Shown: positions 9,726 to 19,138 of the stretch, one piece after another
Layout of the letters: each line of letters begins with the position of its first letter
How positions within the stretch are numbered: the stretch's first letter is position 1
Origin: Actinomycetota bacterium
GTDB taxonomy: Bacteria > Actinomycetota > Acidimicrobiia > Acidimicrobiales > Ilumatobacteraceae
Direction of reading: 5' to 3'
Assembly: GCA_009700145.1 (NCBI GenBank)
Contig: WLMQ01000004.1
Coordinates: 1-34,362 of the forward strand
Length of the DNA: 34,362 nt
Made by a program: the position numbers and the translations under genes
The notes under the pieces: model-generated
The model's input: only the letters and a program-made list of their open reading frames with translations
What the model was told of the DNA's origin: nothing
The model's database searches: none

Positions 9726-10598
9726 GTGACAAAGGTGAACAAATGGATTGTCGGAGCTCGACCTCGAACGTTGCCTGCTGCAGTTGTTCCAGTTGTTGTC
9801 GGCGCGGTGATTTGTAACGGGGTGGGCGGTGCTCACTGGTCGCGCGCAGGATTGGCATTGGTTGTGAGCGTGCTTTTGCAAGTCGGTGTCAATTACGCCA
9901 ATGATTACAGCGATGGAGTTCGAGGAACCGATGAGGTCAGAGTTGGACCAATGCGGCTTGTCGCTTCGGGGATGGCCTCTCCGCAGTCTGTGAAGAACGC
10001 CGCATTTGTCGTGTTCGGAGCTGCCGCGGGGGTTGGACTTGTGTTGGCGCTGATGACTTCGTTGTGGGTAATTCCAGTCGGTGTGGCGGCGCTGCTTGCT
10101 GGTTGGTTTTACACCGGAGGAAAGAACCCTTATGGGTATATCGGTCTAGGTGAAGTTTTTGTTTTCGTCTTTTTCGGATTAGTCGCGACGGTTGGAACAA
10201 CATACGTTGTTCTCGAAAGAATTCCGGCAATGGCATGGTTGCAAGGCGTAGCAGTCGGAAGTTTGGCGTGTGCGCTGTTGGTGGTGAATAACCTGCGTGA
10301 TATTCCGACTGATCAAGAAGTGGGTAAGCGAACCTTGGCTGTTCGTCTCGGAGATCAGCGAACACGGATCTTGTATGAGGCTCTAGTGGTCTTTGGAATT
10401 ATGTGCGGAGTCGCCGCTTCTTTTACAAGCTCTTGGTCATTGATTTTGTTGTTGTGTTTCATCCCGGCAATGAAGCCGATCAATCTTGTGCGTCGTGGAG
10501 TCAAAGGACGAGGTCTCATTGCAGTTTTGGCCGCTACTGGTCAAGTACAAATAGTTTTTGGGGCGCTATCACTGTTCGCCTTCGTCTGGGGAAGGTAG
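9726..10598 (+). CDS. menA: 1,4-dihydroxy-2-naphthoate polyprenyltransferase
   Basis: ARPRTLPAAVVPVVVG, NYANDYSDGVRGTD, NNLRDIPTDQEVGKRTLAVRLG (UbiA family Asp motifs). Confidence 0.94.
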   Translation: MTKVNKWIVGARPRTLPAAVVPVVVGAVICNGVGGAHWSRAGLALVVSVLLQVGVNYANDYSDGVRGTDEVRVGPMRLVASGMASPQSVKNAAFVVFGAAAGVGLVLALMTSLWVIPVGVAALLAGWFYTGGKNPYGYIGLGEVFVFVFFGLVATVGTTYVVLERIPAMAWLQGVAVGSLACALLVVNNLRDIPTDQEVGKRTLAVRLGDQRTRILYEALVVFGIMCGVAASFTSSWSLILLLCFIPAMKPINLVRRGVKGRGLIAVLAATGQVQIVFGALSLFAFVWGR

Positions 10599-10607
10599 TT
10601 TTTAACC

Positions 10608-10898
10608 GTGACCTCTTTACCACCACCAGAAATGCCCCGATTCGATAACAGTGGTCGGAATTCATTGAATCCCATGAAGGATCGTAAGGCTGTCGCTGCC
10701 TTGGTGTTCGGAATCCTCGGACTTTTGGTTCCAATTCTCGGTGTGGTCGCTCTAGGTTTTGGCTACACATCTCGCAAAAGTATCAAGGCGTCACAAGGTC
10801 TTTTGGTGGGCGCGGGCATGGCCAAGGCTGGGATGATCCTCGGCGCAATTGAGATTGCTTTAATGATTTTGTTTGTATCTCTAGGAGGGTCGTCCTAG
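10608..10898 (+). CDS. DUF4190-like small membrane protein
   Basis: KAVAALVFGILGLLVPILGVVALGFGYTSRKSIKASQG...AGMILGAIEI; GTG start. Confidence 0.7.
   Translation: MTSLPPPEMPRFDNSGRNSLNPMKDRKAVAALVFGILGLLVPILGVVALGFGYTSRKSIKASQGLLVGAGMAKAGMILGAIEIALMILFVSLGGSS
10881..10898. repeat. Small palindrome carrying both stop codons of the convergent 3'-overlapping genes
   Basis: CTAGGAGGGTCGTCCTAG; plus-strand TAG at 10896-10898 and minus-strand TAG at 10883-10881. Confidence 0.6.
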
Positions 10899-11678
10899 AA
10901 ATGATGCGATGACTGATTGGCAATGTTCAGGTTGTTCGAGATGAACTGAGTGCCCAGCGTTTTCAATCGCCACTAAATGTGCGTTGGGTCCAATAGCGTT
11001 CTTCATGTCGCTCCCTATCTGAAGAAACTTTTGGTCCTTCGCTCCAACAACGAGAAGCACGGGGATTTTGAGATGTTGAAGTTTGTCCCACAAAGACTCC
11101 TGTTTCCCAGTTCCACTTAGGCGCAAGCTTGAAGCGAGACCTTCTGCAGTATTGCGCAGGCGATCTTGGATCTCTTCACGACTAGATGTCAGCCCAGAGA
11201 ACATTGGAGCGCTCAACCATTTGTCAACGAAATCGGCCACTCCGATTTCAGAAATCTCACTTGCTAGTAGTTCATCGGATTGAGTTCTGGCCAGTCGCTC
11301 TTCAGGTGTTCGTAACCCGGGAGATCCGCTGACCAATACTAAACGTCGAACATTTTTAGGCTGAAGTAAGGCAATGTGAAGGGCGAGTCGGGCACCCATT
11401 GAATAACCGATGTAATCACCAAAGCCACATTGCTCAACGACCATCTGAGCTGTTGTTGTGAGATCGGCCGCCACAGTTGATGAACCGGCATGGCCTGGAA
11501 CGTCGACACGAATGATCGACTGTTGTGGGTCAATCAAATCGATGTAGCGGTTCCAGGAACGAGAAGTTTGGGTGAACCCGTGCAGCAACACCTGACTAAT
11601 CGTCGAACGATCGCCCGATTGCTCGACAAAAAGCGAACCTTTAATACTGGTCCAACTTCGAGAAGAAGAATTGCTCAT
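10881..11678 (-). CDS. menH: Alpha/beta hydrolase, probable 2-succinyl-6-hydroxy-2,4-cyclohexadiene-1-carboxylate synthase (MenH)
   Basis: LLHGFTQTSRSW, GYSMGARLALHIAL nucleophile elbow, NAGHSVHLEQP; ATG at 11678 overlaps the preceding stop (TGATG). Confidence 0.8.
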   Translation of the reverse strand: MSNSSSRSWTSIKGSLFVEQSGDRSTISQVLLHGFTQTSRSWNRYIDLIDPQQSIIRVDVPGHAGSSTVAADLTTTAQMVVEQCGFGDYIGYSMGARLALHIALLQPKNVRRLVLVSGSPGLRTPEERLARTQSDELLASEISEIGVADFVDKWLSAPMFSGLTSSREEIQDRLRNTAEGLASSLRLSGTGKQESLWDKLQHLKIPVLLVVGAKDQKFLQIGSDMKNAIGPNAHLVAIENAGHSVHLEQPEHCQSVIASFLGRPS

Positions 11679-12358
11679 CAAGCCGATCGTTCGGCAGTCC
11701 GTCGTAACACCCGTTCGAATGTTTCGGCATCTTGTGCGCCAGGGATAGACCACTGCCCGTTAATGACATATGTGGGGACACCGGTGATGCCGTGTGAAAT
11801 GGCGGTTGCCAGTTCTTCAGCGACCTCGCCTTTTCCGGCATCGCTCGCGAAAAAGGCCCGTAAGAATTCAGCGAACTCAGCGTCGTCAACTTCGTGAGGA
11901 ATCGTACGCACGCCGATAGAGATCAGTTGTTCTGAATCTCCGACGTTGACGCCATCGGTGAAATAGGCGTTCAACAAGGCTTCTTTGAGGCTTGATTGCA
12001 CTTGGAAATCATGATTGACGCCGGTCCACCACATCAACCGATGCGCAAGGATCGTGTTTGATCGTTGCCCGATGTCCATGCGAAATTCGATGCCGTCTTG
12101 AGCGGCGGTTTCTGTGAGTTGCGCAATTATTTTGTCGGCACGTTCGGTGCCACCAAACTTTTTCGCATAGACCTCACGGACAGGCGCCGATGAATTGGTA
12201 GGTGCGGTCGGGTCAAGTTGATAGGCGCGGTAGATGATCTCGATGGGCTGAGCGATGGCATCTGGGCTAGTCGTTACCTTTTCAAGGGCTGCTTCAAAAC
12301 GGCGCTTTCCGATAAAGCACCATGGACAGACCACGTCGGACCAGATTTCAATCTGCAT
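11678..12358 (-). CDS. DsbA family oxidoreductase (FrnE-like)
   Basis: IEIWSDVVCPWCFIGKRRFE, GITGVPTYVINGQWSIPGAQ. Confidence 0.92.
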   Translation of the reverse strand: MQIEIWSDVVCPWCFIGKRRFEAALEKVTTSPDAIAQPIEIIYRAYQLDPTAPTNSSAPVREVYAKKFGGTERADKIIAQLTETAAQDGIEFRMDIGQRSNTILAHRLMWWTGVNHDFQVQSSLKEALLNAYFTDGVNVGDSEQLISIGVRTIPHEVDDAEFAEFLRAFFASDAGKGEVAEELATAISHGITGVPTYVINGQWSIPGAQDAETFERVLRRTAERSA

Positions 12359-12408
12359 GTTCGTACCTTAGATGGTCTCAAGCCGGTTTTGCTCGTAGCG
12401 TAGGGCTG

Positions 12409-14133
12409 GTGGAGAGCGATCTTTTCAGTGAGCGCTTGGCCGGTCGGCCTTCTGAAGATGTTCAAGCGACCTTTTGTGCGGTGCTCGTTGACGAATGGGT
12501 GAGACAGGGGATACGTCACGTCGTCATCGCTCCAGGCTCGCGATCGACGCCTCTGGCTTTGGCTCTCACCAACCGATCTGAATTGCAGACTGAAGTGTTT
12601 CATGATGAGCGCTCGGCGGCCTTCGCTGCTCTGGGTGTTGGGCTCGCAACTCACCAGCCGGCTATTTTGCTCTGTACATCAGGAACAGCGTCAGCACACT
12701 TTTACGCCGCCATCATTGAGGCAGATTTGTCGCATGTCCCGATGTTGGTCATCACCGCTGATCGTCCGCCCGAATTGAAAGATGTTGGAGCACCTCAAAC
12801 AATCGATCAAACGAAAATGTACGGAGGCGCGGTTCGTTGGTTTCATGACCCAGGAGTCGCCGATGTTGCGGCAAATGATTCTTGGAGATCACTTGCCCGC
12901 CAGAGTTTCGCTGTTAGTAAGGGTGTTTCGCCGGGTCCAGTTCACCTCAACCTCCCATTTCGTGAGCCGTTAGTTGGTTCCGCGGTCGAGCTTCCGCTTT
13001 CACCGGTTATTCGAAATCAATTCATCGGTCGCCTTGAATTAAGTCAGGCGGATTATGAGGGAGCCGCAACAATATTGAATGCCCAGCAAGGTTTGATCAT
13101 TGCTGGGCGTGGATGTGGAAGCGCCGAAGAAATTTCACGATTGGCAAGTTTGCTGCAGTGGCCAGTGCTTGCCGATTCTCGATCAGGCTGCCAAGGAATA
13201 CCGGAAGCAGTTCCATATTTTGACGCCATCGTACGTTGTGAGAAATTTGTTGTAGCGAATCAACCCAAGGTCGTTTTACGTCTGGGTGAATCCCCGAGTT
13301 CTAAAGTGCTGAGCCAATTCGTCACGAAATCACAGGCAACCCAAGTGCATGTCAGTGCTTTTGAATCAACTGCTGACGCCGATCATCGGGTGTCTCTACA
13401 TATTTCGTGCGACCCGTCTGTTTTTTGTCGAGAATTAGAGAAATGTGTCAAGCAAAATAGTGATTCAGGTTCGCTGGTCACGTGGTTGAATGCCAACCAG
13501 GCAGCCCGAACAACTATCGAGAAATATTACGGCGATTCAGATTCGAACCTTCTTGCCCCGCGTGTGGCCCAATTGGTGGCTCAGAGTCTTGGGGATCACG
13601 ACAACCTTGTCGTTTCATCGTCGATGCCGGTGCGGGATTTGGAATGGTTCGGAGGGGATTGTTCGCGTCTCAACGTGTACTCGAATCGCGGTGCCAATGG
13701 CATTGACGGAGTCGTGGCTACGGCTATTGGAGTCGCAGTCGCCACCCAGCAAAAAACCACCGTTTTGATTGGTGATATTGCACTGTTGCATGACTCCTCT
13801 AGTTTGATCGATCTCAATCGGCGAGGCGTTGAATTGAAGATTGTTGTGACCGACAATGACGGCGGCGGAATCTTTCATTATTTACCGCAGGCGAAATCAG
13901 TCAATTCAGAAGCTTTTGAGAAATTGTTTGGTACGCCACACGGAACTGACATTTTGCAATTGGCCGTTGCTCATCATCTAGCGACATACGATTGTCGATC
14001 GGCCTCGGAACTGAAGAATGCGCTCTCTTCACCTGGAACTTGTGTGATTAGAGTGCAAACCGATCGCGACAACGAAGTCTTGACGCATCAAGAAGTCAAT
14101 GACTTGGTCGCAACTGCAATAAGCGGTCACTGA
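12409..14133 (+). CDS. menD: 2-succinyl-5-enolpyruvyl-6-hydroxy-3-cyclohexene-1-carboxylate synthase
   Basis: VIAPGSRSTPLALAL, DERSAAFAALGVGLAT, CTSGTASAHFYAAIIEA, NRGANGIDGVVATAIG; likely GTG start at 12409 rather than the ORF-track ATG at 12322, which overlaps the divergent dsbA. Confidence 0.93.
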   Translation: MESDLFSERLAGRPSEDVQATFCAVLVDEWVRQGIRHVVIAPGSRSTPLALALTNRSELQTEVFHDERSAAFAALGVGLATHQPAILLCTSGTASAHFYAAIIEADLSHVPMLVITADRPPELKDVGAPQTIDQTKMYGGAVRWFHDPGVADVAANDSWRSLARQSFAVSKGVSPGPVHLNLPFREPLVGSAVELPLSPVIRNQFIGRLELSQADYEGAATILNAQQGLIIAGRGCGSAEEISRLASLLQWPVLADSRSGCQGIPEAVPYFDAIVRCEKFVVANQPKVVLRLGESPSSKVLSQFVTKSQATQVHVSAFESTADADHRVSLHISCDPSVFCRELEKCVKQNSDSGSLVTWLNANQAARTTIEKYYGDSDSNLLAPRVAQLVAQSLGDHDNLVVSSSMPVRDLEWFGGDCSRLNVYSNRGANGIDGVVATAIGVAVATQQKTTVLIGDIALLHDSSSLIDLNRRGVELKIVVTDNDGGGIFHYLPQAKSVNSEAFEKLFGTPHGTDILQLAVAHHLATYDCRSASELKNALSSPGTCVIRVQTDRDNEVLTHQEVNDLVATAISGH

Positions 14134-14140
14134 GAAAATC

Positions 14141-15319
14141 TTAGGGGCGCACAATTGCCGAGAGCATGGCTTGAAACTTGGCCTGAGTCTCAGCTAACTC
14201 GGCGTCGGGATCTGAAGCCGCAACGATTCCCCCTCCGGCGATCAGTCGAGCAGTCTTGCGATCTTCTGATAACTCGGCGCATCGAATGGCTACGGCCATA
14301 GTGCCGTTCCCATGTGCATCGACCCAACCGACTGCACCGCCGTAGTTCTTGCGATCAAAGCCTTCAAGCTGGTCAATAATTTTTAGGGCCTCTGCTCTGG
14401 GATGACCGCCAAGAGCTGGAGTCGGGCACAACATTCGCGCAAGTTCAAGTAATGGGGGATGGTCATCCGATAAATGGCCCTCAATCAAGGTGCCGAGATG
14501 TTGAACATTTGCAACCTGTACAACCGACGGTTCGGGCTCCCAATCTAAGTACGAACAGAACGGCAGCAACATCTCATGAATGACGTCAATCACAACTCGG
14601 TGTTCAACCTGATCTTTCATACTTGAAATGAGTTTGCGAGCGAGTTCGTTGTCGGTGATTGGATCACCGGTACGAGGAGTTGTTCCTGCCAAAGGATGCG
14701 AACGAATGGTTTGTCCTGATACTTCAATCAACAACTCGGGTGATGCGCCAATAAAGCCGTTCATGGAATATCGGTAGCTATTGCCAAAGGTTGATCTCAA
14801 CCTATGTAAAACCGCATGAACATCTATTGGTTGTCCGGCCTCGACGATTATTTCTCGAGCGATAACGGCTTTTGTAATTCTTCCGTCACGAACCGCATCA
14901 CGGGCATTCGCAACTGCTTGAAGGTAATTCTCGATTGGGGTAAGTGGGCGAACGGTAAATGTATTTGTCCTCGCCACTGGAGTTTGAGAAATTTCTAGGT
15001 TGACTGATGCATCGTCAATCGTTGTTAACCAACAATTCCCTTTTTCGTCTTTGCCAACAACTTGTTTTGGAATAAAGAAATCGCCAGCAGAAGACGTGTC
15101 AAAAGGAAGAACGCCCATCGCAATCGGAGCAACATCCAAATTGGTGTGATTGTGATGTTGTATTGCTGACAGAGTTTTTTGAACTTCTGAGAATGCGACA
15201 CGTGCAGCAATTCCACGCGCTGCGAATCCGACTCCACTTCGCACGAAAAGGTATCCATCGTTTCCTGCAACATCATTCAGATCAACTGATGAATCGAAAT
15301 CAATGGTTGTGGCAATCAC
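14141..15319 (-). CDS. menF: Isochorismate synthase
   Basis: Chorismate-binding domain: ITKAVIAREIIV, GASPELLIEVSGQTIRSHPLAGTTPRTGDP, CPTPALGGHPRAEAL. Confidence 0.93.
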   Translation of the reverse strand: MIATTIDFDSSVDLNDVAGNDGYLFVRSGVGFAARGIAARVAFSEVQKTLSAIQHHNHTNLDVAPIAMGVLPFDTSSAGDFFIPKQVVGKDEKGNCWLTTIDDASVNLEISQTPVARTNTFTVRPLTPIENYLQAVANARDAVRDGRITKAVIAREIIVEAGQPIDVHAVLHRLRSTFGNSYRYSMNGFIGASPELLIEVSGQTIRSHPLAGTTPRTGDPITDNELARKLISSMKDQVEHRVVIDVIHEMLLPFCSYLDWEPEPSVVQVANVQHLGTLIEGHLSDDHPPLLELARMLCPTPALGGHPRAEALKIIDQLEGFDRKNYGGAVGWVDAHGNGTMAVAIRCAELSEDRKTARLIAGGGIVAASDPDAELAETQAKFQAMLSAIVRP

Positions 15320-15322
15320 GGA

Positions 15323-16063
15323 TCATTGATCCCTTGTGCCAAGCATCAATTGCGTGATGCCGCCCGAGAGTTGATGATGAGTGGCATTTGAAAACCCCGC
15401 CGCTTGCAGTGCACGAAGCATCTCGTCTCGAGGTGGAAGGTAGGCCACGCTCTTAGGCAGATAGCGATATGCCGCCGGATCGGAGAGCCAGCCACCGATC
15501 TTGGGAACGATTTTGCCGAAATAGATTCCGTTGCCGAAACGAATGAGACGGTTATGCGGTATTCCGACGTCAAGTAACGCGATTCTGCCGCCAGGGCGTA
15601 CGACGCGACCTAATTCGTTGAAGAAAGCTGGAAGGTCAACCAGGTTGCGTAAGGCGAACCCGCAAGTTGCACCATCAACACTTTGGTCGCCGATCGGAAG
15701 ATTCAAAATGTCGGCTTGCGAACGTGGTGAACCTGACCGATCGGCCGCCAGCATCCCAAATGACAAGTCCATTGACAAGGGGCGGATTCCCACGCGACGC
15801 AGATCGATGCACAGGTCACCGGTACCGCTTGCGAGATCGAGAACAGTGCTGCCCTGTGGAAGGTTGAGGAGTCGCACTGCTTTGCGTCTCCAGCGGGTGT
15901 CAAGACGAAAGGTCATGATCCGGTTCACTAGGTCGTAGCGCGGGGCAATGGCGTCAAACATTTCTTGCACCGCACGGACCTTTTCCTGTCCCTCAGGAAG
16001 GGCTTCAGTGTCCCAGGAAGGAACCAATGGGCGTTCGCTGGGGTTTTGGGGCACAGAGTTCAC
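15323..16063 (-). CDS. ubiE: Demethylmenaquinone methyltransferase (UbiE/MenG)
   Basis: MFDAIAPRYDLVNRIMTFRLDTRWRRKAV, VLDLASGTGDL, FALRNLVD. Confidence 0.94.
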   Translation of the reverse strand: MNSVPQNPSERPLVPSWDTEALPEGQEKVRAVQEMFDAIAPRYDLVNRIMTFRLDTRWRRKAVRLLNLPQGSTVLDLASGTGDLCIDLRRVGIRPLSMDLSFGMLAADRSGSPRSQADILNLPIGDQSVDGATCGFALRNLVDLPAFFNELGRVVRPGGRIALLDVGIPHNRLIRFGNGIYFGKIVPKIGGWLSDPAAYRYLPKSVAYLPPRDEMLRALQAAGFSNATHHQLSGGITQLMLGTRDQ

Positions 16064-16203
16064 AGGCTCAGGCTAAACGGCTTTTCGGCTTGATGGGAAT
16101 TTCGGAGTCGCCGACTTTGGTCACGATCGGGCAAGATGGGTCAAAGGGTAATTGCATCACTGTCAATCGCCCGTTCAAATGAACCGATGTATGGGGGTAA
16201 GAC

Positions 16204-17442
16204 ATGATTGATTTCACTTTGGCACCAGAGCATGAGGCCATTCGCACCAAAGTACGGGACTTTGTCGAGAATCACATCAAGCCGGCGGTAGAGCCGTTTG
16301 GACACCGCGACGAGATGGATTCCGAAAAGCATCGTCAGTATGTTGGCGAACTCATTCGTCTGCGCAAGTTGGCGGTCAAAGAAGGTCTGTGGTTGCCCCA
16401 TATGCCTAAAGAGTGGGGTGGCATGGGACTTGGTCACGTGGCCCTGGCAATGGTTCAGGCCGAAGCCGCAAAGACCCGAGTCGGTCCGTGGGTGTTCAAC
16501 TGTCAAGCTCCTGATGAAGGAAACATGCACACCTTGGTGCATTGGGCAACACCCGAACAAAAAGAGAAGTATCTCAAGCCATTGTGCGACGGTGTGTCGT
16601 CGTCATGCTTCGCCATGACCGAGCCCGAAGTTGCTGGATCAGATCCCACCTTGATTCGTACTCACGCAATTAAAGATGGTGATGAATGGATTATTAACGG
16701 CCACAAGTGGTTTATTTCTGGTGCCAACAGTGCCAAGTTCGCGATTTTGATTGCACGAACTGAAATGGATGTGCCTGAAGGTTCACGCGGTGCCAACACC
16801 GCGTTCATCATTGATCTTCCTCAACTCGGTTGGAACAATGTGCGTGAAATTGAAACAATGCATGGACCGGGTGGTCACAGCGAGATCGTGATTGAAGACC
16901 TACGAGTTCATGACTCGCAAATTTTGGGTGGACGTGGCAATGGACACCGCCTCGGTCAATACCGACTCGGACCGGCTCGTTTGGCACACTGTATGCGCTG
17001 GATTGCACAGGCAGAAACCGCTCTCGACATGATGGTGGATCGCTCATTGAAGCGTTACTCCCATGGATCATTCTTGGCGGAAAAGCAAGGCATCCAATGG
17101 TTGATCGCTGATTCGGCGATGGAGATCTACCAATGCAAGTTGATGATTTTGCACGCGGCCTACAAGATTGATCGTGGAGATGACTTCCGTACTGAAGTTT
17201 CGATGGCCAAGCATTTCGTGGCGAATAGCTTGAACCGCATCATTGACCGTGCAATTCAGGTGCACGGTGCTCTGGGTTATTCAACCGATACGCCGTTGGC
17301 CAACATGATGCAGCATGCCCGTTGGGCACGTTTCGCCGATGGAGCAGACGAAATTCACCAGATGCGAATCGCTGAAAACACCATCAAAGCATTCACTGAC
17401 CACGGCACGACGCGTACGGCGACTGGCGACTTGCCGCTCTGA
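16204..17442 (+). CDS. Acyl-CoA dehydrogenase
   Basis: CFAMTEPEVAGSDPTLIRT, YKIDRGDDFRTEVSMAKHFVANSLNRIIDRAIQVHGALGYSTDTPL. Confidence 0.94.
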   Translation: MIDFTLAPEHEAIRTKVRDFVENHIKPAVEPFGHRDEMDSEKHRQYVGELIRLRKLAVKEGLWLPHMPKEWGGMGLGHVALAMVQAEAAKTRVGPWVFNCQAPDEGNMHTLVHWATPEQKEKYLKPLCDGVSSSCFAMTEPEVAGSDPTLIRTHAIKDGDEWIINGHKWFISGANSAKFAILIARTEMDVPEGSRGANTAFIIDLPQLGWNNVREIETMHGPGGHSEIVIEDLRVHDSQILGGRGNGHRLGQYRLGPARLAHCMRWIAQAETALDMMVDRSLKRYSHGSFLAEKQGIQWLIADSAMEIYQCKLMILHAAYKIDRGDDFRTEVSMAKHFVANSLNRIIDRAIQVHGALGYSTDTPLANMMQHARWARFADGADEIHQMRIAENTIKAFTDHGTTRTATGDLPL

Positions 17443-17445
17443 TAC

Positions 17446-19089
17446 CTAGTGATCAGTTGCTGGATTAGCAATTGACTTAGCCCAGCGATAGTCGGCTTTG
17501 CCTGATGGCGAACGGACGATGTGATCGACGTAGATGAATTCTTTCGGGAGTTTGTATCGGGCGATATGTTTGGCTGCTTCTTCAGTCAGATCTTGGTTTG
17601 TTGTCGGCGTGCTGGCGCGTAGCTGCACGATCGCCACAACTTCATTGCCCCAACGTTCACTTGGTCGTCCTGTAACGACGCAATCCAAAACCGCAGGATG
17701 AGATTTGACTGCCATTTCAACTTCTTCAGCAAAGATCTTTTCGCCACCCGAATTAATCGTCACCGAGTCACGCCCGCGCAGCTCAACGTGACCGTCGGTT
17801 GTCAGAACTGCTCGATCGCCGGGAACAACGTAACGAACTCCATTGATGACTGGATAAGTCTTCGCAGTCTTTGCAGCGTCGCCAAGATATCCGAGAGCTA
17901 AACGACCACTCTTTGCTAACCATCCGGCGTCTGGATGACCAGACTCGGTGTGACCTGGTTCGAGTACCTCAGACAGATCTTCGGAAAGGACATGGTTATT
18001 CGGAGACAGCGGAAAAGTTCCAGTTGATGCACCACCAACTGCCGACATGTGCGTCAATTGTCCACCAGCTTCCGATGAGCCCAGGCCATCGATGATCATC
18101 AGATGCGGCGCAAGTTGAAGCAGTTCATTTTTGTAGTGAGCAGAAAGTGCGGCACCACCAGAGATGACGACCGTCAAACTGGAGATGTCGTACGTACGAA
18201 CTTTGAGTTGATCAATGAGGGGTCGGGCAAAGGCGTCGCCGACGATGAGAAGAAAGTCAATCTTTTCTTTCTCAACCATTGACCAAATGTCGTCAGCATC
18301 TAGGCGTTCGGGAATCGATGGTACGAAAACAGTTCCACCGGCATTCCAACTACCGAAGGCCACCCAGTGGCCAGCACCGTGCATGAATGGCGGAGCGACG
18401 AGAGCCATGCGTCCTTTAGTTTCGGCTACGAAATCTTCAACTGATTGCGCAATACGAGAACCCCCGAAGCACTCGACAAGTGCGTCACCTTGGCGCCACA
18501 TAACACCTTTGGGCATACCAGTCGTTCCGCCTGTATACAAGATGTACAAGTCGTCAGGACTTGCTGGTGACGGCACATCATCACGAGAACTTTCGAGGGC
18601 GTCTTCATACCAGATAGCCCCGGGCAATAGTTCGTTATTCGACTCATCCTTTACTTGCAGCAAAAGAGTCAATTGAGGCGCTTGCGAAAGTACTGATTCA
18701 AGAACAGGGGCGAATGTTGAGTGGAAGACGATGATTGAAGCAGCTGAGTCGTTCAGTAAGTACGTCAACTCTTCGGCCACATACCGATAGTTCACATTGA
18801 ACGGTGCAACGCGCCCCTTGAATGCCCCGAGCATGCATTCGAGGTATTCATTTCCGTTGTGTAGATAAATGGCGAGATGATCTTGGCCACTTTCTTGTTG
18901 AGCGATTTGACTTCGTTCGGTATGACATCCGTAGCCGCGGTCGTTCAAAAAGTTGGCGAGACGACGAGTTCTTTCGGTGACTTCTTGCCACGAAAAACGA
19001 CGGTCTCGGAATACCAAGCAATCTTCATCAGGTCTCGATTTAGCGATGGCTTCGTGGATTTCTCCCACAGTGAACTGCTGCACCGCCAA
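17446..19089 (-). CDS. Acyl-CoA synthetase (AMP-binding)
   Basis: ILYTGGTTGMPKGVMW, GLGSSEAGG, PSGKADYRWAK. Confidence 0.93.
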   Translation of the reverse strand: MAVQQFTVGEIHEAIAKSRPDEDCLVFRDRRFSWQEVTERTRRLANFLNDRGYGCHTERSQIAQQESGQDHLAIYLHNGNEYLECMLGAFKGRVAPFNVNYRYVAEELTYLLNDSAASIIVFHSTFAPVLESVLSQAPQLTLLLQVKDESNNELLPGAIWYEDALESSRDDVPSPASPDDLYILYTGGTTGMPKGVMWRQGDALVECFGGSRIAQSVEDFVAETKGRMALVAPPFMHGAGHWVAFGSWNAGGTVFVPSIPERLDADDIWSMVEKEKIDFLLIVGDAFARPLIDQLKVRTYDISSLTVVISGGAALSAHYKNELLQLAPHLMIIDGLGSSEAGGQLTHMSAVGGASTGTFPLSPNNHVLSEDLSEVLEPGHTESGHPDAGWLAKSGRLALGYLGDAAKTAKTYPVINGVRYVVPGDRAVLTTDGHVELRGRDSVTINSGGEKIFAEEVEMAVKSHPAVLDCVVTGRPSERWGNEVVAIVQLRASTPTTNQDLTEEAAKHIARYKLPKEFIYVDHIVRSPSGKADYRWAKSIANPATDH

Positions 19090-19138
19090 AACTTAGGGTT
19101 TATGTCGGTCCGTTTACGAGTCAGGACTGCGCCTCGGG

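Noticed and set aside
9937-10365. 142-aa minus-strand ORF
   Set aside because: Antisense to menA; composition inconsistent with a real protein.
12322-12408. Apparent N-terminal extension of MenD
   Set aside because: Overlaps the divergent dsbA coding start; MenD homology begins near the GTG at 12409.
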